Shown in pieces: positions 22,996 to 33,069 of a stretch of DNA of 64,000 nucleotides. Each line of letters begins with the position of its first letter. Position 1 is the first letter of the stretch. The notes under the pieces are model-generated. The model searched no databases and was not told the origin of the DNA. It saw nothing but the letters and a program-made list of their open reading frames with translations. The stretch is taken from assembly GCA_944470555.2 (NCBI GenBank), contig OX104127.1, forward strand, positions 154,705,776 through 154,769,775. The letters run 5' to 3'. The DNA comes from Heterobilharzia americana. Taxonomy: Eukaryota > Platyhelminthes > Trematoda > Strigeidida > Schistosomatidae. A program made the translations under genes and the position numbers.

Positions 22996-23625
22996 CAGAC
23001 GACATTGTTCTGCTAGGCGAGGGGACTGACAAAATGAAGGGTCTTCTAGACGCGTTGAGCGGAAATCTGAGTATGTTTGGTTGGCACAGGTTCCGCACCC
23101 GTCAATTGTAAGATGACACTCCAGGACCAGTCTACAACCACTCTCAATTTAGTGGTAAGAAGTGAAGTGGTGGTATGTATCGACCACTCCACTTACTTGA
23201 TGAGTTGCATCATCCCGAATGGGCTGACTGCTAACGAAGCCTCAGTTCGGATACAGAAGCCTCTTTTGGCATTTGCCAACTTGCATCATCTCTGACACGG
23301 ACAGGCGAGATATTTGACTGACTCCCTGTTAAAGGATGAGTTTAGTGTATTGCAGTTCATTCTGTCCTGTTATATGTCTGAGAGAAATGACCGTTAAAAG
23401 TGGAAGATATGAAGTGGTTACGAGTATTTGATCCCAGGTATCTTCGTAGCATTCGTCGTGTATGTTGGAATCACGATGTTAGTGATGTCTATGTAAGGTG
23501 AAAGGTACTTATCAAGGAAGGCAAGTTGATTGATGAGGTTGTGTACCTTCAGTGACTGAGTTGACTTGGCCATGTGTTGTGCATGTCCAGTCACTACTCA
23601 TGTCGACATGTCCTGCTTGAGGAAG
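22996..23625 (+). repeat. Inverted repeat 2, right arm (630 bp)
   Basis: It is the mirror partner of 9304-9933. The 72-codon frame at 23077-23295 gives the same peptide as 9634-9852 on the other strand. The loop (13062 bp) contains exons 6-10 of the phosphatase-subunit gene. Confidence 0.85.
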
Positions 23626-24030
23626 TTGGATTTTGTTGGAAGAGGGTTCAGGGTGGCGAGACCAGGACGTGGCACCAGTATATGAAACTCCTTACTGTTT
23701 ATCTGAGCTTTGTAAGTAGGTGTGGACTCTGGTTGGGGTTACCAAGACTATAGGAATCAGTGATTGAGGTCTCTAGGTTACTCGGCTAAAATCCGGTCAT
23801 AATGGTTTAGGTATATTCTTTCTGTTACTTCCACTCTAGTTTGAATATTTGCGCTCATCTTTGTCTCCAATTTGTTTCTCTCACTTACTGTTGTCTACTT
23901 TGATATCAATCTTTTTCTTTCCATTTGTCATTTTGCATGCTACCGCGAAATGTGGCGGCTTAAACCGATACACTTCTGTTTGTGGTTTTACATTGATTTT
24001 TATGTCTTTCTGTCGGTGTCACATGGAATA
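22996..24030 (+). mobile_element. Second non-LTR family, 5'-truncated copy
   Basis: It begins at the RT active site ([19 protein letters not shown], 22991-23047) and runs through degraded C-terminal coding ([21 protein letters not shown] frames, WLGHVL-equivalent TTGGCCATGTGTTG, GGGTTACCAAGACTATAGG) to a 3' part ending in TCACATGGAATAAGCAGCAA. There are many stops. Bases 22996-23625 are the right arm of inverted repeat 2. Confidence 0.7.
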
Positions 24031-24122
24031 AGCAGCAATAGAAGGGTTACTCATATATTATCACAAAATTGGTCGATAATTCGTATTGTTGTATCATGTG
24101 TTTAGTATTGTTTGTTTTCTAG

Positions 24123-24190
24123 TTTGCGTTAGTGCCTTGTCTAACAGCAGCGAGTGAAGTGACTGAGCACGCTGACCAGTTAACTCGCTT
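24123..24190 (+). CDS. Candidate internal exon of unknown gene
   Basis: The acceptor GTTTGTTTTCTAG (ends 24122) and donor GTAAGT (24191) are both strong. The 68 nt are open in one frame only (FALVPCLTAASEVTEHADQL...), which reads like ordinary protein. No partner exons are certain. The next exon-like segment, 25019-25096, is open only in a phase that does not match. It could be an exon of a gene downstream of the phosphatase subunit, or chance. Confidence 0.35.
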
Positions 24191-24559
24191 GTAAGTTGGA
24201 TCATTCCTGACTTGTCAATTACCATCGAAATCTGTGCATGCACGCAAAAGCCCCTTTTGTATCCCACTAACTTGTACGGTATATTCCGCTGCCGTGATAT
24301 CTGACTCCGTATTTAGGACTGCATCTGTGCAGCAGCTCACCTTTTTCTACCGCACTTTTGTGAAATTCAGCCATCAGAAGTAGACGGCAGATCAAGACTA
24401 GTTATTTAACCACAGTTGCTGCCATAAGGCATGTATCTCGGTACCGCCATGTCAGTAGTGTAGAAGTCAGGCGTAGAGTTTTGGACAAAAGATGTAAGAT
24501 ATTTGGTGGATAAGGTTATGAAACTTCATCTAACGAGTTAGCTGCAACCTGTGTTACGC

Positions 24560-24960
24560 ATGCCTTAGTCACCATTCACTCCATTGCCCTACTTCAACTT
24601 AACTAGAAGTAGGCTGATAAAAGGTTGGAGGCGGCCAGACTAAACCATGGGATCAGTGCATGAAGTATCTGACTACTGGACTGTGCTGAATAGGGAGATG
24701 TAGATTTCCGGGTTGACGATCGGGGTCGGTGGTTGGGACTTTAAGCGATACGTTTCCGTATCAATGTCAATGACGGAGGTTGATCTGCACATCATCTTTA
24801 TGCTAATCATCTTACCGGATTTCACTACTGTGTCAGTCCTTTTTGTCTTATCACGACTTTCTACCACTTTTGCTTACTTTCTTTATTTTGTTTCCTTCAT
24901 CCTGGTGCAGTGTAGCTTGATTTGAACTCCCATGTTAATACTGACTCGCTGGTTTTTGTG
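24560..24960 (+). mobile_element. Second non-LTR family, 3'-end relic
   Basis: The blocks GTAGCTTGATTTGAAC, GTTGGGACTTTAAGCGATACG and TATCTGACTACTGGACTG parallel the 3' part at 21065-21400. It is heavily diverged and non-coding. Confidence 0.45.
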
Positions 24961-25264
24961 GACTGTTTTTAGTTTTAGACGTTTTTTAATGGCATGAACA
25001 TCTTGTTCTCTGTTTCAGTACCCTCTAAATAATGCTAAGGAATTTCGAAATCAAGTTAACTTTTTTATGCTGTTACAATTCAATATATGCGAATAAGTAT
25101 GCATTCAGAAAAAAGAAATATTTTTCTTTCCGGAGGTTTTAACATCCTGCTTGTCCAATAACAAGGCACATTTTGGTTATTGTATTGGTGTTTGAATGTC
25201 CCAACTCGAATCTCGATAAGTGTATCCTGTGTTGATTCAGCATGCACTAATTTTGGAAGGTTTC

Positions 25265-25450
25265 CATAAAATATCAATGATACGGAAAAGGCAAGTGAAG
25301 TATGTGTTGCTCATTGGTGTAACCACTCTACTTTCAAACAGTGTGTCATGGGATCGAAGCCCACTGCACTTATCAAGGTAACGGCAGACATGTAGTATCC
25401 TTAGCTTCAACTTGGTGTGGCTCATTGTCTGCTGCACGGGACTGCACGTG
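25265..25450 (+). repeat. tRNA-like SINE, copy a
   Basis: It shares with 25720-25895 the order: box-like segment, GATCGAAGCCCAC, GGTAACGGCAGACATGTAGTATC, GTGTGGCTCATTGTCTGCTGCACGG. The B-box-like GGATCGAAGCC suggests a tRNA-derived origin. It is diverged. Confidence 0.5.
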
Positions 25451-25719
25451 GTTTTGAGTGCATTTCAGTTTTTTCCCATTTCCTAGCTGTCACAAAAATG
25501 CCCCCTCGGGTAACAAATATGTAGTAGGATAGGGCGGTCTTTAAAAAGTATTAATTAAAACAATATTTCATTATTGCTCACTTTCATCAAAGTACACAAT
25601 AATGAAACTTGGGTTATGTGTATATGTCTAAATATTGCTTAAATCATTACTTTCTAGCTATGGCAAAAATTCAGTACCCTGTGAAAATATTAACTAAGCA
25701 AATGTTTATGCTATAGTGG

Positions 25720-25895
25720 AACTGTGGCGCAGTGGTTTATGGGGATGACTATCAACCAGTGGGTTATTGCTTCGAAGCCAGCTCCACCTACCGAGGTTTG
25801 GGGAGCCAGGTAGTATCATCAGGCCTCGCACAATAGGTGTGACTCATTGCCTACTACATGGATGTGCACAAGATTGCTGAGTACGAGGAAAAAGG
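25720..25895 (+). repeat. tRNA-like SINE, copy b
   Basis: It has A-box-like TGGCGCAGTGG and B-box-like GCTTCGAAGCC at pol III spacing, followed by CAGGTAGTATCATCAGGCC and TGTGACTCATTGCCTACTAC shared with 25265-25450. No full tRNA cloverleaf can be folded, so it is not a tRNA gene. Confidence 0.5.
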
Positions 25896-26074
25896 GAAGA
25901 TACTTTCACCATAAAAATTCTGTGCAGAAGTTAGTTATAATTTCAAGGGAGACTGAAACAATAAATGTTCGTTGTGAGTAAAAATAAAATTAGGGTTTCA
26001 CTTGTATCTCGTAATGTAGATCATGACGAGAACTACATTCTGTCAAGACGTGTTTTGATTCATGACTGATAGCT

Positions 26075-26520
26075 AATACCTTGATGTGGTGGTCGAGCTT
26101 GTTTATCACAATGGCCCAAAGACCTGTCCAGGTGAAACGCTTGTTCTCTGGAGGTCCTACCATACCAGACAGGTCTGTCAGATAGTGGTTATACAAAAGG
26201 CAGTTATCATTATAGTGTAAATTGATACGCTATTAAGGGGATCTGAGGGAGAAGTCATACTGGTTGCTGGATGGGGGTGTTACAGCAGCAGGACGTTTGC
26301 TTTAGATGGCCTGCAGTAGCACGGCGATGCTGCCTTCTCTATGGGAAGGTAGGACGGTTAGAAAAGGTTGGGAAAAGCACACTCCCATCACCCCATGGCA
26401 TGATGAAGCCTGCGACACGGGTTCATAATCGGATACGAGTGCAAGAAACCTAAATCTCAAACTTGTAGAAGGACTGCGCGTGACCGGCCTCAAGCAGATG
26501 TCCCTTGGGGCTCTGTGGAA
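26075..26520 (+). repeat. Dispersed repeat, copy 2
   Basis: It is the partner of 12500-12965 (GTGGTGGTCGAGCTTGTTTATCACAATGG..., GTTAGAAAAGGTTG, GGGGCTCTGTGG). It lies just beyond the 3' end of the LIM-domain gene, on the opposite strand. Confidence 0.55.
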
Positions 26521-26529
26521 CGTGGCAAC

Positions 26530-26811
26530 TTCGAGATAGGTTACAAGTTAATTATGGGATAAAAAAAAACAACCAAAAGAAAAATGATTTAATAAAAATA
26601 AATCGGTTCATATTGAAGAACTTGAGAAATTAAATGAAACAATAGTGCGCCTGTATTACATTTTCAACGTTACTTTTTTTTTAGAATTCAATATCAAATT
26701 ATTTTTGTTTGAAAACTTTTAGAATGGTAATACAGTTGATGTTCATCTGTTTTGCAAAAAATTTTTGTATGCCATTATAAGTTACACATTTGTCGGTTGT
26801 TTCTTCAATTT
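26530..26811 (-). other. Probable 3' UTR of the LIM-domain gene
   Basis: AT-rich sequence after the stop codon, with no ORF. No canonical minus-strand AATAAA is evident close to the stop. Confidence 0.4.
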
Positions 26812-28380
26812 CTAATGTCTCAATGTTTGTAATGCTATTCGACGGTGGCATGGATTGCAATAGTATTTAGAACCTCTTTGATTCCATGTTCCTCTTTGTA
26901 GCATGCATAAACAACTATAGCATTTGAAACAACTTGTATGATAGACAGTGCCATCCGCTTCAAAGCGTTCTGCTAGATATGCTGGTTGTGAACAAGCTTT
27001 ACACGTTAAAAGCCCAGTTAACTGACCTCCTGATGCTGATTGAAATAAACTAGCTGTGGCCTGTGGTGGTGGAATTGTTGCGTCTGTTTGAGGTTCTGGA
27101 TGGTAATCACTGAGTATATCTTTTTGCTCTAAAATTGGACTTGGCTTATGAAGCTTACTAAATCTTTGTTCATCTAAATAACTTTTTGTCTGTGATTCAG
27201 TACAGGGATCAGTCCTCCATGATTCACAAGTGGCTTGTTCTTGATATTCACAACAATGAATATCTTTATTGTTAGGTAGGTGTGATGCGAAACCGTCTGA
27301 ATGTGATACTTCATTGTCAACTGATAAATGAATTTTTTTCGAATTCTGTTTAATCTCTTGGTTTATGTGACTAAAGGACAATGTTTCTTCTAATTTTTCA
27401 CTGACTTTAAAAACAGAATTCTCAGGTTCATTTTCGTCAGAATAGTTTGAGTGTTGTTTTTCTTCCGTTTCACCGGGTGTTAGAAATTCCTCTAAGATCG
27501 GGGTTGCCATTGTCCTGTAGTTATTTCTATCAGGGTATTCATATTTACTAGTGAATTGCTCTGAATCATCTCTTTCTCTTATATTTGTACATTTTTCTGT
27601 TTCGTGTTCTTCATTCATAACGTTATCTTCTTTTAGTAAATATCCTTTAGAATGGATCATGTATTCCTGTTTCATCTGACCCCATTTCCATGGTGAAGTT
27701 GTCCTTGGATCTTTAACTGTTGTATCATTTGATGGTTGACTGATTGAAAATAAATCTTGAAGTTTGTTATCTGGATAATTAGCATATGGTAGTTCTTTTG
27801 CTGCTTGTCTACGTTCTTTACGATCTCGCATAACTTTTTTCATCATAGTAGGAAATAATCTATGAAAAGTGGCATCATGTATTCTAGAGAAAGGTAATTC
27901 TTTCATTAAACCTAAAGGAGTTACTAGGGGATTGGGTGAAAGAAATCTTCTATTATTGTGAGACATGTATAATCGATGTGATCCATGACGATTTTTATGG
28001 TATCGTCTGCGCTTTCGTACTCGAATATCGCTTTCATTGTATGTTATCAACGGTTTATCGACTGCTAAGCGTGACTCTAATGATTGATTCCGTGTATTAT
28101 AATTAGTTTGGTACCATCCAGATTGATTACATTGTATAATTTGATGTGTTCCATCAACTGGTTGTTTATTATTTTCAACAGAAAAAAATCGTCTTCTTTG
28201 TGATACAGGTCTATTCAATTTTCCATTTGTTGTATTACAGGGATTATTAAATTGTCTATTTGCATTGGACTTATTATATGATTGTTTATCTTGACAGGAT
28301 ACAGGTAAATTTCTTACATCAAAATATTCTTGTTGATAATAATCACAGTCACTGAATGGTATGCACATTGGATTCATCAT
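26812..28380 (-). CDS. LIM-domain protein, 522 aa (possibly terminal exon of a longer gene)
   Basis: One uninterrupted minus-strand frame. Residues 460-511 form a single LIM domain with all eight zinc ligands: C460, C463, H481, C484, C487, C490, C508, C511 (CKAC...HTSCFKCYSC...CNPC). LIM domains bind protein partners, often at the actin cytoskeleton or in the nucleus. Residues 1-459 are Asn/Ser/Gln/Glu-rich and probably disordered, with a basic patch (RVRKRRRYHKNRHGSHR, about residues 120-136) that could be a nuclear signal and a second basic run (KKVMRDRKERRQAAK). A lone C-terminal LIM resembles the EPLIN/LIMA1 group in the domain only; no actin-binding motif is identified. Met at 28380 starts the frame. 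The upstream sequence contains possible splice acceptors, and three exons at 31879-37919 lie on the same strand, so the true N-terminus may lie further upstream. Confidence 0.8.
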   Translation of the reverse strand: MMNPMCIPFSDCDYYQQEYFDVRNLPVSCQDKQSYNKSNANRQFNNPCNTTNGKLNRPVSQRRRFFSVENNKQPVDGTHQIIQCNQSGWYQTNYNTRNQSLESRLAVDKPLITYNESDIRVRKRRRYHKNRHGSHRLYMSHNNRRFLSPNPLVTPLGLMKELPFSRIHDATFHRLFPTMMKKVMRDRKERRQAAKELPYANYPDNKLQDLFSISQPSNDTTVKDPRTTSPWKWGQMKQEYMIHSKGYLLKEDNVMNEEHETEKCTNIRERDDSEQFTSKYEYPDRNNYRTMATPILEEFLTPGETEEKQHSNYSDENEPENSVFKVSEKLEETLSFSHINQEIKQNSKKIHLSVDNEVSHSDGFASHLPNNKDIHCCEYQEQATCESWRTDPCTESQTKSYLDEQRFSKLHKPSPILEQKDILSDYHPEPQTDATIPPPQATASLFQSASGGQLTGLLTCKACSQPAYLAERFEADGTVYHTSCFKCYSCLCMLQRGTWNQRGSKYYCNPCHRRIALQTLRH

Positions 28381-28496
28381 TCCAGTAATAAAATTGATTA
28401 GTGTAGAGTTTTGAATCTTAGTTGTTATATCGATTTAATCTTAGCCTATTTATTCAAGGTTTAATAGTTAATAAGTACACTGTATTCATTCATGTT

Positions 28497-29676
28497 AGAA
28501 CAGAGCATAGAATGGCAATCAGCTCTCTACCTCAACTTCATCGACTTTGGGAAGGCCTTTGACAGCGTCGACCTAGAGGTAATTCGGAAACTGCTTCATT
28601 ACTACGGAGTACCGCCAACCCTTCTCCGCCTCATTCAACAACTATATGAAGATGCCACATGCCAAGTAATTCACAATGGAAAGCTCAGTGATGCTTTTGA
28701 AGTGAAGACAGGAAGGAGTGAAACAAGGTTGCCTACTATCCCCCATGATATTCCTGATTGTGGTGGACTGGATCATGCAGCAAACAGTGGGGAGCGAGAA
28801 GAGGGGGATACACTGGACTGCGGAAAAGAACCTAGAAGATCTGGATTTCGCCGATGACTTGTGCCTGATGTCACATAAACTTGAAGGTCTACAGGCGAAA
28901 ACTAACAAGTTGACAGAAGAGGTGAGGCAGCGAAGACGGGACTTCAACTGAATATAGAGAAGACAGAAGTGATGAAGATACCGCACCACCACCACCAACA
29001 AACTCCAGTCACCACCAAGTGGAGAAACTTAAAGGAAGTAACCTCCTTCACCTATCTAGGCAGCACTGTTTCAACTACAGGCGGGACGGACGAGGATATC
29101 AAAGTCAGAATCGGGAAAGTAAGACAGGCGTTCATTAGCCTGAAACCAGTGTGGAGATCTTCTGCACTCAGCTCAGCATGTGGAACGAGATCCGGATTTT
29201 CAACACCAACGTGAAGTCAGTGCTTCTGTATGGTTCAGAGACTTGGCGCGTTACGAAGGGAATTTCCAATAAACTATAGACATTCATCAACAACTGCCAC
29301 CTACGCTCGCTACTGCAGATCAGGTGGCCAGAATAGTAGGAATAAGCAACAAGGAGCTCTGGGAACGAACCAACCAAGAACCTATCACCCAACAAATATG
29401 CAGGAGGAAGTGGAGATGGATTGGGCATACACTGAGAAGGCCGACTGGGGACATCACGCGTCAGGCCAGTTGGTTGAGTGGAATCCCCATGGGAAGCGAC
29501 GAGTTGGACGTCCGAGGAGAGGGTGACATGGAGGAGATCGTGCGAGGAGGGAATGAGAGCTTGTGGGCTGTCGTGGAGGCAGGTTCAAAAGATCTCAGAG
29601 AACATAGGTCACTGGAGACGTGCTACTGAAGTCCTATGTTCCACTAGGAACCCAAGGGACTAATAATAAAATAATA
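28497..29676 (+). mobile_element. RTE-type element, 5'-truncated, with perfect 13-bp target duplication
   Basis: It is flanked by the direct repeat ATTCATTCATGTT at 28484-28496 and 29677-29689. The body begins inside RT (LNFIDFGKAFDSVDLEVI, motif A) and continues through DLDFADDLCLMS (motif C, about 28845-28870), FTYLGSTVSTTGGTDEDIK, the tail [10 protein letters not shown]...[15 protein letters not shown], and the 3' signature TTCCACTAGGAACCCAAGGGAC plus a TAA-rich tail. Frameshifts are present (for example around 28715 and 29210). A textbook LINE insertion by target-primed reverse transcription. Confidence 0.9.
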
Positions 29677-29689
29677 ATTCATTCATGTT

Positions 29690-30893
29690 GACTAATACTT
29701 TTTAGAAAAAAAAGTGTCAAAATATCACACTGTTCTATGGATCAGCAATAAACCTCTAAATCTAATCCCTCACTTTGTAAGGTCTGTCCGTCTGCTTAGA
29801 GCACCAGTTTCATGTTTAAGACCTGTTTGAGTGTAAACACATCTTGATGTGCTTGTTGTTGTTTTCCATGTTTTCGGTATTTAAAGTTGTGCTAGTCTAC
29901 CGAGAAATCTTTCTTTATTGACCAAATATCGACAAAGGGCCCTGATTACACCCCATAACTTGTACGAAATAATCCACTTTTCTTAGACTTCAGTTAAAAA
30001 TAATTCGAAAATCGTAAAGAATGCGTATAATATCAGTTTCAGAAAAATATGGTTTGAGAGATAAAAAGAAAAACTTATCTCAGTATAAATGGGTTATCCA
30101 TTCAAATCAACATAGAACCAGGCATTAATGCGTAACGGTCCGAGTTGCCACAGCTTGTATCAGTACATAAAGTAAAAAGGTATTGAAGTGGAAGATAAAG
30201 AGAAGAAAATTCAGTCAAAAGAAATATAAAGTACTAAAAGAGAGAAAGGAAGAATGAGAAAATGGTGAGATTCGTATAGAGTCGTTAAGATGAGGATAGT
30301 GTGTGTATACATCTGGGCCATTGACATCGGTGCTGAGCCATATCTCACTTAGAGTCTCCAACGACTGGTTCCTCTTGTCCCGCGGACCCCAACTGGCTAG
30401 TGTGCATCGCCCTACTTAGCTCAAACCAACAGTCAGCGACTTCATACATTGATACCATAGTTTAGTCTAGTCGCCGAGCCTTTTTCCAGCCTGAACCTAC
30501 TTTGGCCAACATTGTGTAACGAGGCAGAAGGCGACTAGGTATTCAGATTTCATTAATTTTATACCTAATTTATGGGTTTGTTAGTCAATGGGAAATCTTA
30601 AAGCAAAGTAAGTTAATGAATAAGGTTTTTCTTTTCCTTTTCTATCCCTTCCTATTCCTATGTTTCCTATTAACTTCATTGACCTTTTCGTAAATTTTCA
30701 TATAAATAGTTCGACAAGTCCATGTGTGATCAGATTGTTCGAAATGTATAGCGCTAATACATCACATGTTTCAGATAATCTTCGTCTTCTCATTACGCTG
30801 TTTAAATTTATCAAAGGGACCAGTTGCTTTAAATGATAGATGGAGTGTTTGAATGTGTTAGTGTTGATGTGCGAGGTGAATGTGAGTGGAGTT
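29690..30893. other. Unassigned, AT-rich
   Basis: No ORF or repeat family is recognised. Within 30360-30500 there are fragments (CAACTGGCTAGTGTGCATCGCC) that could belong to an old repeat. The last 80 bp lead into the 5S rRNA sequence. Confidence 0.35.
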
Positions 30894-31013
30894 GTCGGCG
30901 ACCATACCACGTTGAAAACACCGGTTCTCGTCCGATCACCGAAGTTAAGCAGCGTTGGGCCCGGTTAGTACTTGCATGGGTGACCGGCTGGGAATACCGG
31001 GTGTTGCCGGCTT
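30894..31013 (+). rRNA. 5S ribosomal RNA
   Basis: A 120-nt sequence with complete 5S architecture. The 5' GUCGGCGAC pairs with the 3' GUUGCCGGC (terminal helix I). The internal promoter box A (AAGTTAAGCAGC) and box C (CATGGGTGACCGGCTGGG), and the conserved GGGAATACCGGGTGTTG, are present in order. A TTTT pol III terminator follows at once (31012-31015). No breaking substitution is visible, so it may be functional. It is solitary here rather than in a 5S tandem array, and the sequence after it (see 31097-31140) looks retroposon-like. Confidence 0.93.
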
Positions 31014-31015
31014 TT
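31012..31015 (+). terminator. Pol III terminator TTTT after 5S rRNA
   Basis: A run of four T starting at the last two bases of the 5S sequence, as usual for pol III genes. Confidence 0.7.
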
Positions 31016-31096
31016 CCCACTCATCTCGTCTCATCCCATCTCGTCTCATCTCATTCACACACACACTCTCAAAATATACACCCCTAGGTGATCACC

Positions 31097-31140
31097 CCCT
31101 AACCCTAACCCTATTCCAAGGGACAAATAATAATAATAAC
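31097..31140 (+). repeat. Telomere-like CCCTAA repeats plus RTE-like 3' tail
   Basis: 31097-31113 is nearly three CCCTAA units, the complement of the TTAGGG repeat. It is followed by ATTCCAAGGGACAAATAATAATAATAAC, which matches the AACCCAAGGGAC-(AAT)n ending of the RTE elements in this window. Confidence 0.75.
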
Positions 31141-31211
31141 TAATACCGAAATTCGATATTGACGCAAACAATGAATGACTTGGTTTATGAGTTTATTGAT
31201 ATTAAGGATAG

Positions 31212-31822
31212 AAAGCCTAGGTAGGTGGAAGAGACTACTTCCTTCGGGTTTCTCCTCTTCATGGTGATTGGTGCTTGTCTTTCTTGTTGTTGTTGGTGGT
31301 GGTGGTTGGCTATCTTCATCATATCTGTCTTCTCTACACTCACTTGAAGTCCCTTCTTCGCTGCCCTGCCTCTTCTGTCAGCTTGTTGGTTTCCACATGT
31401 AGATCGAGTTTGTGAACGACTTTAGACAGTAGAGATAAATCATCATGGGCGAAATCGAAATCTTCTCCTGAGGTCTTTCTATTGGTCAAACAGCTTGTTC
31501 CCAGCCTGTCGCTCCCCACAGTCTCTTGGATGATCCAGTCCAGTCCAGTCGACCGCAATCAGGAAGACCATTGGTGAAAGTAGGCGGCAACCTTGTCTCA
31601 CTCATTCCTGTCTTCACTCGAATCACTAGGCATGTGGTGTCCACATATAGTTGTTGAATAAAGTTTATAAAGGTTTGTGGTATTCCATAGTGTTGAAGCA
31701 GCCACCAAACCTTTTGTCTGTTGAAGATGTCGAAGGCCTTTTCAAAATCCATGAAGCTGAGTTTGAGAGAGTTGACCGCCACTCTATACTCTGTTCTATG
31801 ATGATGCGTAGCGTTGCAATTT
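31212..31822 (-). mobile_element. RTE internal fragment
   Basis: Minus-strand RT sequence: LKLSFMDFEKAFDIFNRQKVW (motif A, about 31740), TGMSETRLPPTFTNG (motif B region), DFDFAHDDLSLLS (altered active site, about 31460) and the start of the FTYLG region. It is truncated at both ends, with stops and frameshifts. Confidence 0.75.
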
Positions 31823-31878
31823 ATAATAACATATATATTCAATTAAGTACACTTTATTAAAGTTAAATGCTGTCTCAC

Positions 31879-32053
31879 CTGGTGGAGAAGCAGTTAATAA
31901 CCATCTGCGGAAAAATCTTTCAGCCTTCTCCGACATGATATTGGACAGTCGATGCTTAGATAAAGTGTCATCTCTAAGCTTTACAGGCTGACATTCAGAT
32001 CGTATTTCAGATGTGTTGTTCTTGTCACCCAGATCATCCATTAAGTTAGATAT
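31879..32053 (-). CDS. Exon of unidentified minus-strand gene (c)
   Basis: On the minus strand the acceptor TTCATAG precedes 32053 and the donor GTGAGA follows 31879. 175 nt, phase 0 in, one base over at the end. It encodes ISNLMDDLGDKNNTSEIRS... and ends AERFFRRWLLTASPP. Its phase fits the exon at 35125-35282. No family is recognised. Possibly upstream of the LIM-domain exon, but the junction is not proven. Confidence 0.5.
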
Positions 32054-32254
32054 CTATGAATCAGTCAATAATTGAAAGTCAGTTAAATAAATATCTATTC
32101 AAAAGTAAACATGATTGATAAGAATATTTGATGAAAGTTTCCAATGTTTATCATATTTTGATACTTTATTTTGGCTTAGCCTAACAAATAGCCTATTTTC
32201 ATATTTCAATGGATAGGTGAATTACGACAGTAATGTGCTGCAGCATTGTTGTTG

Positions 32255-32880
32255 CCTTTGTATGGAAAAAGAACTATTAGTTATCTACGATATTCTAAGT
32301 GAAAACGGATACCTGGATAAGTTCATCAAAGCTAACATCAACTACATCGGTTCTAAATAAGAACAGTCGAGAAGAAGCCTTTGTTTCTAAGCTTACAATT
32401 CAATGAAGATTTCGAAAGTGACATTCTATCAAAACGCCTAGCTAGAGTAGTCAATAGGATGTTTTATGTCAGTTGGCTTTAATTATCATTCAGTAGTTGA
32501 CCAATGCTCAACCGAGACTCAAGTATAACCTACCTAATATTAGCTCTCCATCTTGTATATATCACTTCAACTGTTCCTATGGAACTAGTTACATAGGGGG
32601 CATGTTAGGCAGGTGCGTTTTCAGACACCAGAACACTTACCAGCTTGGTTCGGAGAAACCGAACTGAGAGTGGTGAAAAGTTGATTCCTAGCGCACCTAG
32701 TTGACACAGTGCATCACATAGATGCTAATGTCATTTATCTTATTCCAGAAACGATACCACATGTAGCTCGCCAACGCCTGCTCAACATTATGAAACTTAT
32801 TACAAAAAGACTAATCAAACTTGAACTCCGGATTCAGAAAGAACGTTTCCAAGCCTTACTTCCCCTTGGTCTTCAGTAAA
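32255..32880 (+). pseudogene. Penelope-like element fragment (RT thumb to GIY-YIG)
   Basis: Frame-shifting plus-strand reading: EKELLVIYDILSENGYLDKFI (RT thumb), SDILSKRLARVVNRMFYVSW (linker), then SCIYHFNCSYGTSYIGGMLGR (GIY-YIG endonuclease core) and VIYLIPETIPHVARQRLLNI...LRIQKERFQALLPLGLQ to a stop near 32880. Penelope-like elements combine RT with a GIY-YIG nuclease. Several frame breaks show it is dead. Confidence 0.7.
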
Positions 32881-33069
32881 CCAAAGACCACTCCTGCCAT
32901 CTTATTCGTTATCATTTTGTTCATTATTATATCCCAATACTGTATTAATGCATTTTATAACTGTAGAACCTGATGTGAAAATCTATTGAGAAGAAAATTC
33001 TTCATTCAGGTTGTTGCGTTTTATCAATGTTATAAGAATTTCATAAGCTATGTGTATTTGTTAGTTGGT

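Noticed and set aside
31097..31113. True telomere end
   Set aside because: Fewer than three CCCTAA units, embedded in internal sequence with genes and repeats on both sides.
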